A stretch of 64,000 bases of DNA from Glycomyces albidus (lineage in GTDB: Bacteria; Actinomycetota; Actinomycetes; Mycobacteriales; Micromonosporaceae): NCBI RefSeq assembly GCF_009451885.1, contig NZ_WIAO01000003.1, positions 221,374 to 285,373 on the forward strand, read 5' to 3'. This document shows, in pieces, positions 41,371 through 50,882 of the stretch (positions are counted from its first letter, which is position 1; every line of letters begins with the position of its first letter). Under the pieces are notes generated by a model. That model was not told the DNA's origin. It did not search any database and was given only the letters and a program-made list of their open reading frames with translations. The translations under genes and the position numbers were made by a program.

Positions 41371-44300
41371 TTATCCGATGGTGATCGTGTCGGCGGCGGC
41401 GACGCCGTTGACGGTGGCGGTCAGTTCCACGGTCCCGGAACGCCAGGCCCGCAGTTCGCGGGTCTCGGGGTCGAACCAGGCGTCGAAGCGCCACCAGTGG
41501 AGCGGCCCGGGCGGGTGCTCGCCGATGTAGACGTTCGTCCCGGACCAGGCGACGCCCATCGGGTAGACGACGGGCATCGTCGCATCGCCTTGGGTCAGTT
41601 CGGCTCCCACCACGACGGTCTCGCCGGGTGCGAGGTCGGCCGCGTCCACGCGGAGTCCGTCGACCCGGGGCCGGACCTGCGCCGTGAGCCATTCCTGGCC
41701 CGAGGCGCCGATGCCGAACTCGGTCCAGCCGACGAAGCCGCCGTCCTCGGGGGTCGTGGAGGGCGACTTCCCGGAGTTGCCGTTGACCCAGTAGGACACG
41801 CCGTCGACGCGGGAGGCGTCGAAGTAGCCCGCATGCGCTCCGATGTAGACGGCCTCCTTGCCGCTGCCGGTCTCGAATCCGGTGAGCCATTCCTCGACCA
41901 CTTCGGCTTCGAGCCGGTCGCCGAGCTGGCTCGCGGCCTGCGGGGACTTGTCGCGGGTCGGGACGTGCGCGACGACGGCGACCGAGTCCACCTCCGGGTC
42001 GGCCGCGGCCTCGTCAAGGGCGGTGCGCAGCATGAGGATCTGCTCCCAGCCGCCTTCGCCGATCGTCAGGCCGGAGGTGTCGAGCGTGATGAACCGGGTG
42101 CCGCCGCGGTCGAAGGTCCGGTACGCGGGCCCGAAGACCGCCGACCAGTCGGCGATGCTGCACCCCATGGCCTCGTGGTTGCCGGGGACGTACACCCACT
42201 CGAGGTCGTCGCCGAGCTCCTCGTCCAGGATCCGCTCGGCCAGGGCGAGGTCGTCGCTCTCGCACTCGTCCACGAGGTCCCCGTTGACGATGAGGAACTC
42301 GGCGCCGGACTCCTTGACCTCCCGGAGCGTGCGGCGGACCGAGGCGACGATGGCGCTGTCGGGGTTCTCGGCGGTGAACTGGCCGTCGGACATGACCGCG
42401 AACGTCCAGTCCGCGCCGTCGAGGTCGCCGGCGACCAGCGGGTCCGCGTGCGGCGCCGCGGCGGGGATCTCCACGTCCGGCGCGGTGTACGCGACGAGGC
42501 CGCTGATGGTGATCGACCCGTGGTACGAGGCCGCGGGCCGGGTCTCGGCGACGTAGAAGCGGTACACCGACACCGGGTAGTTCGTGCCGTCCGGGACCTC
42601 GAACTCGACCCACTGCCACCCGGGCTCCGTCAGGTACGCGCCGCGGAGCACCACATCGGTTCCATTGGCGTCCTTGAGGTGCAGTGACGGCCACTCGCCG
42701 TCGCCTTCGGCCTCGATCCACATGCCGAACCGCTGCGGCTGGCCCGCGACCGGGATCGCGGCCGGCGGCCGGGCGTAGGCGGCGCGGGTCGCCGTGGACT
42801 GCGTGAAGTCGTAGGTCAGGGCGAGACCGGCCTCGCCGTCGTGGCCCGGCGCGGGCGCCATGGACCCGGTGGCCCGTGCTGTGGAGAAGATCCACTGCGC
42901 GGCGTCGCTCAGGTCGGTCACGGGCGCCGCTTCGAGGCCGACGGTGACCGCGAGCGCGGTGGCGATGCCGCCCACGGTGATCGCGACGGTGCCGGAGCCG
43001 CTGCCGGCCGTCGCGGCGACGGTGTACCCGCCGCGCCCGTCCGGTTCGATCGTGAACAGGTCCTCGTCGTAGTCGAGGTCGATGTCGCGCGGGTCGATCG
43101 GGGCGGTGAAGCCCTGCGCGTCGGATCCGATCACCTGGAACGCGGCGGTCGAGTCGCCGCCGGGAAGCGACAGGAGCCGCTGGGAGGGTTCGAGGGCGGT
43201 GAGCGCGCCGAGCACGGTGAGCTCGGTGGAGCCGCTCGCCGAACCGTCCTTCGCGGTCACCACTGCGGTGCCGGAGCGGCCCCGGGCGTGGAAGACCGCG
43301 TCGTCGTCGACCCAGCCGAGGCGGGACGGCGAGGTCCGCCACCGCGGGTCGGCGTCGGCGGGCCCGTACGCGTCGTCGTAGGCGGCGACCGACAGCGGCC
43401 GGGTCAGCCCGGGGAAGACGCGGTCGTAGTCGGCGCCTTCGATGGCGCCGGGCGTGAACGGCGCTTGGGGTGCGACGGCGAATCCGGCCGGCTCGCCGTC
43501 GCCCGCGGGGACGGTGAACGCGAGGGCGTTGCCCACCGAGCGCTCGGTGCCGTCCGAGGGGCTGTTGACGGTGACGAGGTCGCCGGTGCCGGGGGCGCGG
43601 GCGATGAGCGTCGAGGAGCCGCCGCCGTCGAGGTTGAGCGCGCTGTGGGCGCCCATGGCGAGGAGCTGCTCGGCGGTCTCCTCGAGGGTGTACCCGCCGC
43701 TGGCGGCCTGCCGGCCGTCCACGGTGAGGACGTAGAGCTCGGTCCCGTCCTCGGAGACGCCGACGGCGGTGCGCGGGTGGCGGGCCTGGTCGGCGTGGTC
43801 GACGATCGCGCCGTCCTGGATGAGGATCTGGCGGCCCGAGACCGCGGTCTCGGGGAGGTCCCCGTCGGCGCCGTCGCCGTGCTCGACTGCGCGGTATTCG
43901 ACCGCGACCTCGTCGCCGACGGCGAGCGCGGCGAGGGCCTGCGCTCCGGTGCCCTTGCCGACGAGGCTGACGGCGTCCTCGGCGATCGCGCCCTCCTGGG
44001 GCGCGTCGGTGACGGCCGTGACGATGCCGTCGACAAGGGTCACTTCGGTGACGGGGGCGCCGTCGGCGACGCGGGCGCGGCTCGCGGTGCCCCAGGCGGC
44101 GTCGTACACGCCGATACCGCCGGCCGGCAGCGCGGTCGTGTTGAGGCCGTGGAGGTCCAGGACGCCGGTGTCGGTGGTCGCGGTGCCTTCGAAGGCGATC
44201 GACTGGATCGAGGCGGTGCCGTCCGCGTCGAATCCGATCACATTGGACGATCCGGTGGCGGCGGACTTGACGAGTTCGCCGTCGGCGATCGCGACGCCTT

Positions 44301-44646
44301 CGGCGCCGCCGGTGTCGTTGATGTCGAAGAAGTCGGCGTTGAACGCGAGGACGGCGTCCGCGACGCATTCGAGCTGGCCGCGGACGGGCTCGGACGCGGC
44401 GACCGACCCGGGGGAGAGGTACTGAGGGCTCGCGCCGGCGGTGAGGTCGACGGTGGCCGCGTCGCCGCGGATCCAGCCCTGGTCCTCCCAGCGGTCGAAG
44501 GACTCGAGGGTGATGCCGGGGGCGATCACCGCGGAGCCGGCGCCGACGGGGACGGCCGTGTCGGTGCCTTCCTGGGCGAGGGCGGGCGGGGCGGTGGCGA
44601 GTGCCGCGGTGAGGGCGGCAGCGGCGATCCACGGGGTCGTTCGCAC
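41371..44646 (-). CDS. Secreted phosphodiester glycosidase fused to a metallophosphoesterase
   Basis: About 1091 residues from a GTG at 44646, with a Sec signal peptide ending PPALA (about residue 24). An in-frame GTG at 44688 is the alternative start. The N-terminal part (about 60-380) is a NAGPA-type phosphodiester glycosidase domain with NLDGGGSST (338-346) and the AFNADFFDINDTGG segment. Middle: Ig-like and beta-sandwich domains (about 400-740). C-terminal: a calcineurin-like phosphoesterase with SDGQ (D754), NGDLVDE (D790), GNHE (N823, H824) and further His motifs. The first metal motif is D-x-Q where many relatives have D-x-H. Such proteins probably cleave phosphate-linked glycans or teichoic-acid-like polymers outside the cell. 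Confidence 0.85.
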   Translation of the reverse strand: MRTTPWIAAAALTAALATAPPALAQEGTDTAVPVGAGSAVIAPGITLESFDRWEDQGWIRGDAATVDLTAGASPQYLSPGSVAASEPVRGQLECVADAVLAFNADFFDINDTGGAEGVAIADGELVKSAATGSSNVIGFDADGTASIQSIAFEGTATTDTGVLDLHGLNTTALPAGGIGVYDAAWGTASRARVADGAPVTEVTLVDGIVTAVTDAPQEGAIAEDAVSLVGKGTGAQALAALAVGDEVAVEYRAVEHGDGADGDLPETAVSGRQILIQDGAIVDHADQARHPRTAVGVSEDGTELYVLTVDGRQAASGGYTLEETAEQLLAMGAHSALNLDGGGSSTLIARAPGTGDLVTVNSPSDGTERSVGNALAFTVPAGDGEPAGFAVAPQAPFTPGAIEGADYDRVFPGLTRPLSVAAYDDAYGPADADPRWRTSPSRLGWVDDDAVFHARGRSGTAVVTAKDGSASGSTELTVLGALTALEPSQRLLSLPGGDSTAAFQVIGSDAQGFTAPIDPRDIDLDYDEDLFTIEPDGRGGYTVAATAGSGSGTVAITVGGIATALAVTVGLEAAPVTDLSDAAQWIFSTARATGSMAPAPGHDGEAGLALTYDFTQSTATRAAYARPPAAIPVAGQPQRFGMWIEAEGDGEWPSLHLKDANGTDVVLRGAYLTEPGWQWVEFEVPDGTNYPVSVYRFYVAETRPAASYHGSITISGLVAYTAPDVEIPAAAPHADPLVAGDLDGADWTFAVMSDGQFTAENPDSAIVASVRRTLREVKESGAEFLIVNGDLVDECESDDLALAERILDEELGDDLEWVYVPGNHEAMGCSIADWSAVFGPAYRTFDRGGTRFITLDTSGLTIGEGGWEQILMLRTALDEAAADPEVDSVAVVAHVPTRDKSPQAASQLGDRLEAEVVEEWLTGFETGSGKEAVYIGAHAGYFDASRVDGVSYWVNGNSGKSPSTTPEDGGFVGWTEFGIGASGQEWLTAQVRPRVDGLRVDAADLAPGETVVVGAELTQGDATMPVVYPMGVAWSGTNVYIGEHPPGPLHWWRFDAWFDPETRELRAWRSGTVELTATVNGVAAADTITIG

Positions 44647-44925
44647 GATGGGGGCCTGGCCTTCGGGGGAGTTCGGGTGCAGGGTCACACCCAAGATCCC
44701 ATGAAAATCGGCTACATCGGAAGTCCTGTACGCGAAAATAATCGCCAAATTCTCGGCGAACCGGCGCTTGCGGCGGCGGCTCCTTGATGAGCCGCGGGCG
44801 AACGGCGGCTCCGGGGCACGCCATTACGTCAGACCGGCACGGTCGCAGCGTGGTCGAACGCCGCCGCTGCGGCCCCGGGCCGCCCGGCGCGGTCGGCCGC
44901 CGCGCTCTGATGGACAGGACTTGCC

Positions 44926-45405
44926 CTAGTCGATGGGGCCGCAGATCTTCCACTCGCCGTCTTCGACGGCGAGGTCCAGGGTCCTCGTCTCGGTGGTGAC
45001 GGTGCCGTCGGGCAGGGTCGGCCCGAAGACCTCGGCCTCGACGGTGGCGGTCTCGCCGTCCTGCGTCGTCTCGACGATCGCGACCTCGTAGACGATGTCC
45101 GCTTCGGTGAGATCGGTGAGGTTGCTCGCCAGCGCGGAGACCTCGCCGTCGGCGCGTTCGGCGAACTCGTTGAAGGTGCCCACGTACTCCTCGCAGAAAT
45201 GCGCCGCTGCGGCGTCGCTGATGGCGTCGGCTTCGCCGCCGAGCAGGAGCGTGCCGGCGATCGCCGGGTGCCCGTCGGCGTAGTAGTCGCGGACCGCGTC
45301 CTCCGGGGTGCCTTCGATGTCGGTGCAGGAGGTCAAGGCGAGTGCCGTCGTCAGCGCCGCGGCGGCGGCGAGTCCGGTGGGGGCGAGTCTGCCGAAGGGG
45401 TGCAT
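44926..45405 (-). CDS. Predicted lipoprotein of unknown function
   Basis: 159 residues from the ATG at 45405. A signal peptide ends in the lipobox ALTSC, so the protein is anchored to the outer membrane face. The mature part (PEDAVRDYYADGHPAIAG..., ADIVYEVAIVETTQDGETATVEAEVFGP, EDGEWKICGPID) has the layout of a small cone-shaped NTF2-like (DUF4878-type) domain, seen in many actinobacterial lipoproteins. I give no function. The 279-base gap before the next gene downstream (44647-44925) holds no gene; part of it is AT-rich and should carry that gene's promoter. Confidence 0.78.
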   Translation of the reverse strand: MHPFGRLAPTGLAAAAALTTALALTSCTDIEGTPEDAVRDYYADGHPAIAGTLLLGGEADAISDAAAAHFCEEYVGTFNEFAERADGEVSALASNLTDLTEADIVYEVAIVETTQDGETATVEAEVFGPTLPDGTVTTETRTLDLAVEDGEWKICGPID

Positions 45406-45487
45406 AGGCGTCGGCCGTTCGTTCGAGGGGCGGAGGGTGACACCATTATGGACCGGTCCGGCCACTCGGCCGTACGGGGCCGCGGAT

Positions 45488-46516
45488 CTACGCTTCGGGG
45501 GCCGTGGAGCCGCGGACGACGACTCGGCACTGGACGGTGCGCACGCCCCGGCCGTGCTCGGCGTCGATCGCCTCGAAGAGGGCCCGGGCGGCGGTGCGGC
45601 CCAGCTCCTCCAGGTTCATGTCCACACTGGTCAACTGCGGGCGGGCGCCGGTCGTCATGACCTGCCAGTCGTCGAAGCCCATGACCGCGACGTCCTCGGG
45701 GACGCGGCGGCCGCGCTCGCGCAGCGTGTCGAGCACGCCGCGGGCGACCTGGTCGGAGCCGCACAGGATCGCGTCCACCTCCGGCTCGCGGTCGAGGAGC
45801 ATCGAGGCAGCGGCGCGGCCCCAGCCCTCTTCCCAAGTGCCGTAGGCGACGTCGCCGACGAGAGCGAGCCCGGCGTCCTCGAGGGCGGCGAGCGCGCCGG
45901 TGACGCGGTCGCGGGCGGCGCTGTACCCGCGGTCGCCGCTGATGTGCGCGATCCTGGTGCGCCCGCAGGCGATCAGGTGCTCGACGGCCATCCGCCCGGC
46001 GCCCACGTTGTCGGGGACGATCGAGAGGTCCTCGGGATGCTCCGAGGGCGCGTACGCGTAGACGACCGGGACGTCCACGGCCGCGGCGAGCGGCGGTCGC
46101 GGGTCGGTCGAGGAGCCGACCACGATGAGGCCGTCGACGCGCCGGCTCAGTAGCGCCTGCACGTGGTGCCGCTCGCGGATCGCGTCCCCGCGGGCGTCGC
46201 ACAGGAACACCGACATCTCGCCCGCCCCGAAGGCGTCCTCCGCGCCCATGAGGATCGGGAGGCTGAAGCGGCCCACCAGGTCGGAGGTGAGCAGCCCGAC
46301 GGTGCCGGTGCGCCCGGCGAGCAGGCCGCGCGCGAGCGAGTTGGGGGAGAACGACAACTGGGCGGCCGCCTCCATGACCCGCTCGCGGGTCACGGCGCTG
46401 ACGTGGTTGCGGCCGTTGAGGGCCTTGGAGGCGGTGGCGACCGAGACGCCCGCCAGCCTGGCCACGTCGGTCAGCGTGGCGGCGCGGGTGCCGCGCGGTG
46501 CCGGGGGTCGGGCCAC
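45488..46516 (-). CDS. LacI family transcriptional regulator of the arabinan-utilisation operon
   Basis: 342 residues from a GTG at 46516 with AAGGAGG five bases upstream. The helix-turn-helix is TLTDVARLAGVSVATASKALNG, the hinge NSLARGLLAG, then a sugar-binding effector domain ending VAVMGFDDWQVMTTGARPQLTSVDMNLEELG. It diverges from a seven-gene glycan-degradation and uptake operon. A 16-bp palindrome just downstream of that operon's promoter is its likely operator. The effector is presumably arabinose or an arabino-oligosaccharide (inference from neighbours). Confidence 0.93.
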   Translation of the reverse strand: MARPPAPRGTRAATLTDVARLAGVSVATASKALNGRNHVSAVTRERVMEAAAQLSFSPNSLARGLLAGRTGTVGLLTSDLVGRFSLPILMGAEDAFGAGEMSVFLCDARGDAIRERHHVQALLSRRVDGLIVVGSSTDPRPPLAAAVDVPVVYAYAPSEHPEDLSIVPDNVGAGRMAVEHLIACGRTRIAHISGDRGYSAARDRVTGALAALEDAGLALVGDVAYGTWEEGWGRAAASMLLDREPEVDAILCGSDQVARGVLDTLRERGRRVPEDVAVMGFDDWQVMTTGARPQLTSVDMNLEELGRTAARALFEAIDAEHGRGVRTVQCRVVVRGSTAPEA

Positions 46517-46654
46517 CTCGTCCTCCTTGTGCCGGGTCCCGCTGCCGGGCGGGACGGCTCGACTGTATCCGACGCGCGGAAATCCCGCTAATCCTGCTTT
46601 CGGCCACACTTCCGCTGGTCCCCGCGCCGGCCGGAATTCATCGGGATCTATGCA

Positions 46655-46684
46655 TTGACAGCGCGTTGCCGGGACCCCTACGAT
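46655..46684 (+). promoter_or_regulatory. Promoter of the glycan-utilisation operon
   Basis: TTGACA (46655-46660), an 18-base spacer and TACGAT (46679-46684): the best sigma-70-type promoter in the window. Transcription start is expected near 46691, leaving a leader of about 87 bases. Confidence 0.75.
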
Positions 46685-46699
46685 CGTCTCCACGGCGTT

Positions 46700-46715
46700 C
46701 CGAAAAGGTTTTCGG
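46700..46715. promoter_or_regulatory. LacI-type operator of the glycan-utilisation operon
   Basis: CCGAAAA-GG-TTTTCGG has perfect 7-bp inverted arms. It lies at about +10 to +25 of the predicted transcript, where bound repressor would block elongation or initiation. Further half-sites (CTTTCGG, TTTTCCGG) follow immediately. Confidence 0.65.
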
Positions 46716-46777
46716 AGGCTTTCGGTTTTCCGGCCCCCCACTCGATCCGGCACACCTCAAGCGCACGGAGGCACGCA

Positions 46778-49700
46778 ATGGTGCACCGCCCCCCGTCCAC
46801 CCGACTCCTCGCCACCGCCGCCGCGACCGCACTCGCCGCAGGACTCCTCGCCGTCGGCGCCGTCCCCGCCGCGGCCCAGCAGACCATCGGCTACCCCGAG
46901 TTCACCGGCGGCGACGCCGTCCCCGACGAACCCGTCCCCTTCGAGCTCGGCGGCATGATGCCTGCGATGTACGAGGAGGAGCTCGACGGCGGCGACGGCA
47001 CCGACTTCTGGATGGACCGCCTCCTCGCCCGGGAAGGCGCCGACCCCGCCGGCGACCAGTGGCTCATGACCCGCGGCCGGGCCCTCCTCATGCGCGTCCA
47101 CGAGCCGAGCGTCATCGGCTTCGGCGGCCAGCTCGCCTACTACGACCCCTACTTCGACCGCGCCTCGAACACCGACGGCTTCACCATCGACATCGGCGAC
47201 GGCGGCTTCACCGAGAACGTGGACCAGCGCCGCCAGACCCCCAGCCACTGGACCTCCGTGCACGACAACGGCACCCTCACCGCCGAAGTCCAGAAGTTCA
47301 TCACCCGCCACAACACCGCGGTCGCGAACGTCACCGTCACCAACCACGGCCCCGACGCCGCCGTCCCCCTCCGCGTCGACTCCGACTTCGCCTGGACCGC
47401 CGACGGCGACGAGCTCACCGGCGTCCTCGACGTCCAGAACTCCCGCCTCGAACGACTCACCACCGTCTTCCCGCGCCTGTCCGGCACCGGACTCACCCCC
47501 GACGGCGGCGCCCTCACCGGCGAACTCCAACTCGCCCAAGGCGAATCCGCCACCTTCAAGGTCCAGCTCGGCATGATCGCCGAAGAGATCCCCGAATCCG
47601 CGACCGAGTACGAGACCTACCGCGACGCCGCCCCCGACGACGCCTTCGCCGCCCACGTCCAGACCTACAACAAGTGGTGGGCCGACAACCTCCCCTACTT
47701 CGACGTCCCCGACGAGGCCCACAAGAAGTTCATCTACTACCGCTGGTGGCTGATGCGCTACAACTACCTCGACGCGGACATCCCCGGCAACGACTTCCAG
47801 TTCCCCACCTCCATCGAAGGCGTCACCGGCTACAACAACGCCATCGCGCTCACCGTCCCGATGTTCATCGACGACCTCAAGTACCTGCGCGACCCCGCCT
47901 ACTCCTACGGCCCCTGGGTCTCCACCGGCGAGTCCTCGATGGGCGGCCGCTTCATGGACAACCCCGGCGACCCCGAGAACTGGTCGAACTCCTACACCCA
48001 GTACATCGCCGAGGCCGCCTGGCGCTCCTACCAGATCCACGGCGGCCCGACCGCGGTCGCCGAGAACCTCGCCCGCTACGCCGAAGGCGACGTCAAAGGC
48101 CAGCTCGAGACCTTCGACTCCAACGGCAACTGGCTCATCGAGTACGACTGGGGCGCGATGACCGGCAACGACGCCGACGCCGTCTCCTTCCACTGGAGGG
48201 ACGGCGACCTCGACCGCGCCGAATCCGCCTACCAGTACTCCGGCGCGCTCGCCGCCGCCGAAGCCTACGAACTCGCCGGGAACACCGCCAAGGCCGACGA
48301 GATGCGCGCCATCGCCGAGAACATCCGCAGCGCCATCACCGACGTCCTCTGGAACCCCGAGACCCAGCTCTTCGAGCACGTCCACGTCGCCTCCGGCGAC
48401 CACGTGCCGTGGAAGGAGATCAACAACTACTACCCGTTCGCCGTCGGCGCCGTCCCGAACGAGGAGCCCTACACCGACGCCCTCCGCCTCTTCGCCGACC
48501 CGAACGAGTACCCGGTCTTCCCCTTCTACACCGCCAACCAGGCCGACAAGGCCGAGGCCGCCGAACAGGGCAACCCCGGCTCCAACAACTTCTCCCAGAT
48601 CAACTCCACCGTCCAGTTCAGACTCTTCTCGTCTGCGCTGCGCGACTACGACCAGGACGCCATCACCACCGACGACTACAAGAAGCTCTTGTACTGGAAC
48701 GCCTGGTCCACCTACATCGACGGCGACACCGCCTGGCCCGACGCCAACGAGTTCTGGGCCGACTGGGACGGCCAGGAGATCGGCTACCGCTCCTGGATCC
48801 ACCACACCACCCTCGGCTCCAGCATCTGGACCTACGTGGAGGACGTCGCCGGCCTGCGCCCGCGCACCGACGACAAGGTCGAGCTCTCCCCGATCGACAT
48901 CGGCTGGGACCACTTCACCGTCGACGACCTCCGCTACCGCGACGCCGACCTCACGATCGTCTGGGACCGGCCCGGCGACGGCGCCGACCACTACCCCGGC
49001 GCCCCCGAGGGATACTCCGTCTACATCGACGGCACCCGCGCCTTCACCCTCGACAGCCTCGTCCCCGCCGTCTGGGACCCCGACACCGGCCGCGTCGAAC
49101 TCGCCGACGGCGGCGCCGTCATCAAGAGCCGCAAGATGAAGCACCTCTCCGCCCCCGAGGACGTCGCACTCGAAGGCCGCGTCGTCGACGTCTTCGCCAA
49201 AGCCGGCGCCGACCTCACCGGCGAGGCCGACAACCTCGCCGAAGGCCGGCCGGCCACCGCCTCCTTCACCGCGGCCGGCACCAGCACGGACGGCGCCGTC
49301 GACGGCACCACCGTCAACGCCCCCATCTGGTCCAGCGAAGGCTCCGGCAACGCCGTCGACTGGTACGAAGTGGACCTCGGCGAGCAGACGAGCATCGACG
49401 AGCTCCGCCTCTACTTCTACCGCGACCGCACCCCCGGCGGCCTCGCCGAACCCGCCGTCTACCAGGTCCAGTACCACGACGGCACCGACTGGGCCACCGT
49501 CGAGGACCAGACCAAGACCCCCGCGATCCCGCGCGCCAACTACAACCAGGTCCAGTTCCCGCAGATCACCACCGACCGCGTCCGCATCCTCCTCGACCAC
49601 CAGGACGGACGCGCCACCGGACTCAAGGAAGTCCAAGTCCTGCAAACGGACCACGACGCCGACCCGCCGGAGAACACCGCCCCCTACGCGCTGGCCAGAC

Positions 49701-50857
49701 AGGACCTCTCCTTCCGCCAGCCCATGCAGGGGCTGCTCACCGGCACGGTCAAAGACGACGGCCTCCCCCTCGACGGCGCGCTGACCGCGTCGTGGGCGGC
49801 CGTCGACGGGCCCGGCGCGGTCGTATTCGAGGACCCGACCGCGCCGAGCACCGTCGCTACCTTCACCGAACCGGGCGACTACACCCTCCGGCTCACCGCC
49901 GCCGACGGCACCGCCACCACCGCCTCCACTGTGGAAGTGCATGTGGCCGAACCGGACGACCGCACCAACGCCGCCCTCTTCGCCGCCCCCACCGCCTCCT
50001 ACACCTCCCCGTGGGAGAACACCACCGCCGTCAACGACGGCATCGACCCGCCCCGCTCCAACGACACCGTCAACCCCCGCTGGGGCACCTGGCCCGAGAC
50101 CGGCGAGCAGTGGGTCCGACTGGACTGGGCGACCCCCGTCCGCATCGACGCCTCCGACATGTACTTCTTCGACGACGGCGGCGGCGTCCGCGCCCCCGCC
50201 GACTGGAAGATCCAATACCTCGACGGCGACCAGTGGGCCGACGTCACCGCCGACGGCCCCTACGGCACCGCGACCGACCGGTACAACGCCGTCGCCTTCG
50301 ACCCCGTGACCACCACCGCCGTCCGCGCCGTCCTCACCAGCGGCGGCGCCTCGGTCGGCGTCCTCGAATGGAAGGTCTTCGCCGAAGCGCCCCAACAGGT
50401 CCGCGCCGTCCACCAGCCGACCCTCGCCGGCGCCGTCCCGACCCTCCCCGCCACCGTCACCTGCGTCTACGGCGACGGCACCCGCCTCGACCTCCCCGTC
50501 GTCTGGGGCCCGATCACCGAAGCCGACGTCGCCCAGCCCGCCACCGCGTTCCACGTCGGCGGGCTCGTCACCGGCCTCGCCCTCCCCGCCGACGCCACCG
50601 TCCACGTCAGACTCACCGACCAGGTCGAGATCACCGCGCTCGAGGCCGAGGAGATCACCACCCCGGCCGGCACCGCGCCGCAGCTCCCGCCCACCGTGAC
50701 CGCCGTCTACAACGACGGCTCCAAGGACAACGTGAGCACCGCGGTCACCTGGGACGCCGTCGACCCCGCCGACTACGCCGCACCCGGCACCTTCACCGTC
50801 CAGGGCGCCATCGCGGGCACCTCCCTGCGCGCCCAGGCCCACGTCACCGTCACCTGA
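46778..50857 (+). CDS. Secreted multidomain (alpha/alpha)6 glycoside hydrolase
   Basis: 1359 residues; GGAGG lies six bases before the ATG, and the Sec signal peptide ends at PAAAQ (about residue 32). N-terminal beta-sandwich (about 40-230), then an (alpha/alpha)6 catalytic domain (about 240-760: KKFIYYRWWLMRYNYL, SYTQYIAEAAWRSYQIHGG, WNPETQLFEH, EINNYYPFAVG). Then an F5/8-type C domain (about 818-955), a PKD/Ig-like domain (about 965-1060), a second discoidin-like domain (about 1065-1200) and two Big_4-like domains. The exact GH family is not certain. Its place beside GH43, GH146-like and GH127 enzymes suggests release of arabino-oligosaccharides; a GH121-like beta-arabinobiosidase is one candidate. 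Confidence 0.75.
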   Translation: MVHRPPSTRLLATAAATALAAGLLAVGAVPAAAQQTIGYPEFTGGDAVPDEPVPFELGGMMPAMYEEELDGGDGTDFWMDRLLAREGADPAGDQWLMTRGRALLMRVHEPSVIGFGGQLAYYDPYFDRASNTDGFTIDIGDGGFTENVDQRRQTPSHWTSVHDNGTLTAEVQKFITRHNTAVANVTVTNHGPDAAVPLRVDSDFAWTADGDELTGVLDVQNSRLERLTTVFPRLSGTGLTPDGGALTGELQLAQGESATFKVQLGMIAEEIPESATEYETYRDAAPDDAFAAHVQTYNKWWADNLPYFDVPDEAHKKFIYYRWWLMRYNYLDADIPGNDFQFPTSIEGVTGYNNAIALTVPMFIDDLKYLRDPAYSYGPWVSTGESSMGGRFMDNPGDPENWSNSYTQYIAEAAWRSYQIHGGPTAVAENLARYAEGDVKGQLETFDSNGNWLIEYDWGAMTGNDADAVSFHWRDGDLDRAESAYQYSGALAAAEAYELAGNTAKADEMRAIAENIRSAITDVLWNPETQLFEHVHVASGDHVPWKEINNYYPFAVGAVPNEEPYTDALRLFADPNEYPVFPFYTANQADKAEAAEQGNPGSNNFSQINSTVQFRLFSSALRDYDQDAITTDDYKKLLYWNAWSTYIDGDTAWPDANEFWADWDGQEIGYRSWIHHTTLGSSIWTYVEDVAGLRPRTDDKVELSPIDIGWDHFTVDDLRYRDADLTIVWDRPGDGADHYPGAPEGYSVYIDGTRAFTLDSLVPAVWDPDTGRVELADGGAVIKSRKMKHLSAPEDVALEGRVVDVFAKAGADLTGEADNLAEGRPATASFTAAGTSTDGAVDGTTVNAPIWSSEGSGNAVDWYEVDLGEQTSIDELRLYFYRDRTPGGLAEPAVYQVQYHDGTDWATVEDQTKTPAIPRANYNQVQFPQITTDRVRILLDHQDGRATGLKEVQVLQTDHDADPPENTAPYALARQDLSFRQPMQGLLTGTVKDDGLPLDGALTASWAAVDGPGAVVFEDPTAPSTVATFTEPGDYTLRLTAADGTATTASTVEVHVAEPDDRTNAALFAAPTASYTSPWENTTAVNDGIDPPRSNDTVNPRWGTWPETGEQWVRLDWATPVRIDASDMYFFDDGGGVRAPADWKIQYLDGDQWADVTADGPYGTATDRYNAVAFDPVTTTAVRAVLTSGGASVGVLEWKVFAEAPQQVRAVHQPTLAGAVPTLPATVTCVYGDGTRLDLPVVWGPITEADVAQPATAFHVGGLVTGLALPADATVHVRLTDQVEITALEAEEITTPAGTAPQLPPTVTAVYNDGSKDNVSTAVTWDAVDPADYAAPGTFTVQGAIAGTSLRAQAHVTVT

Positions 50858-50882
50858 TCTCCAACCGGCACAGGAGAACACC

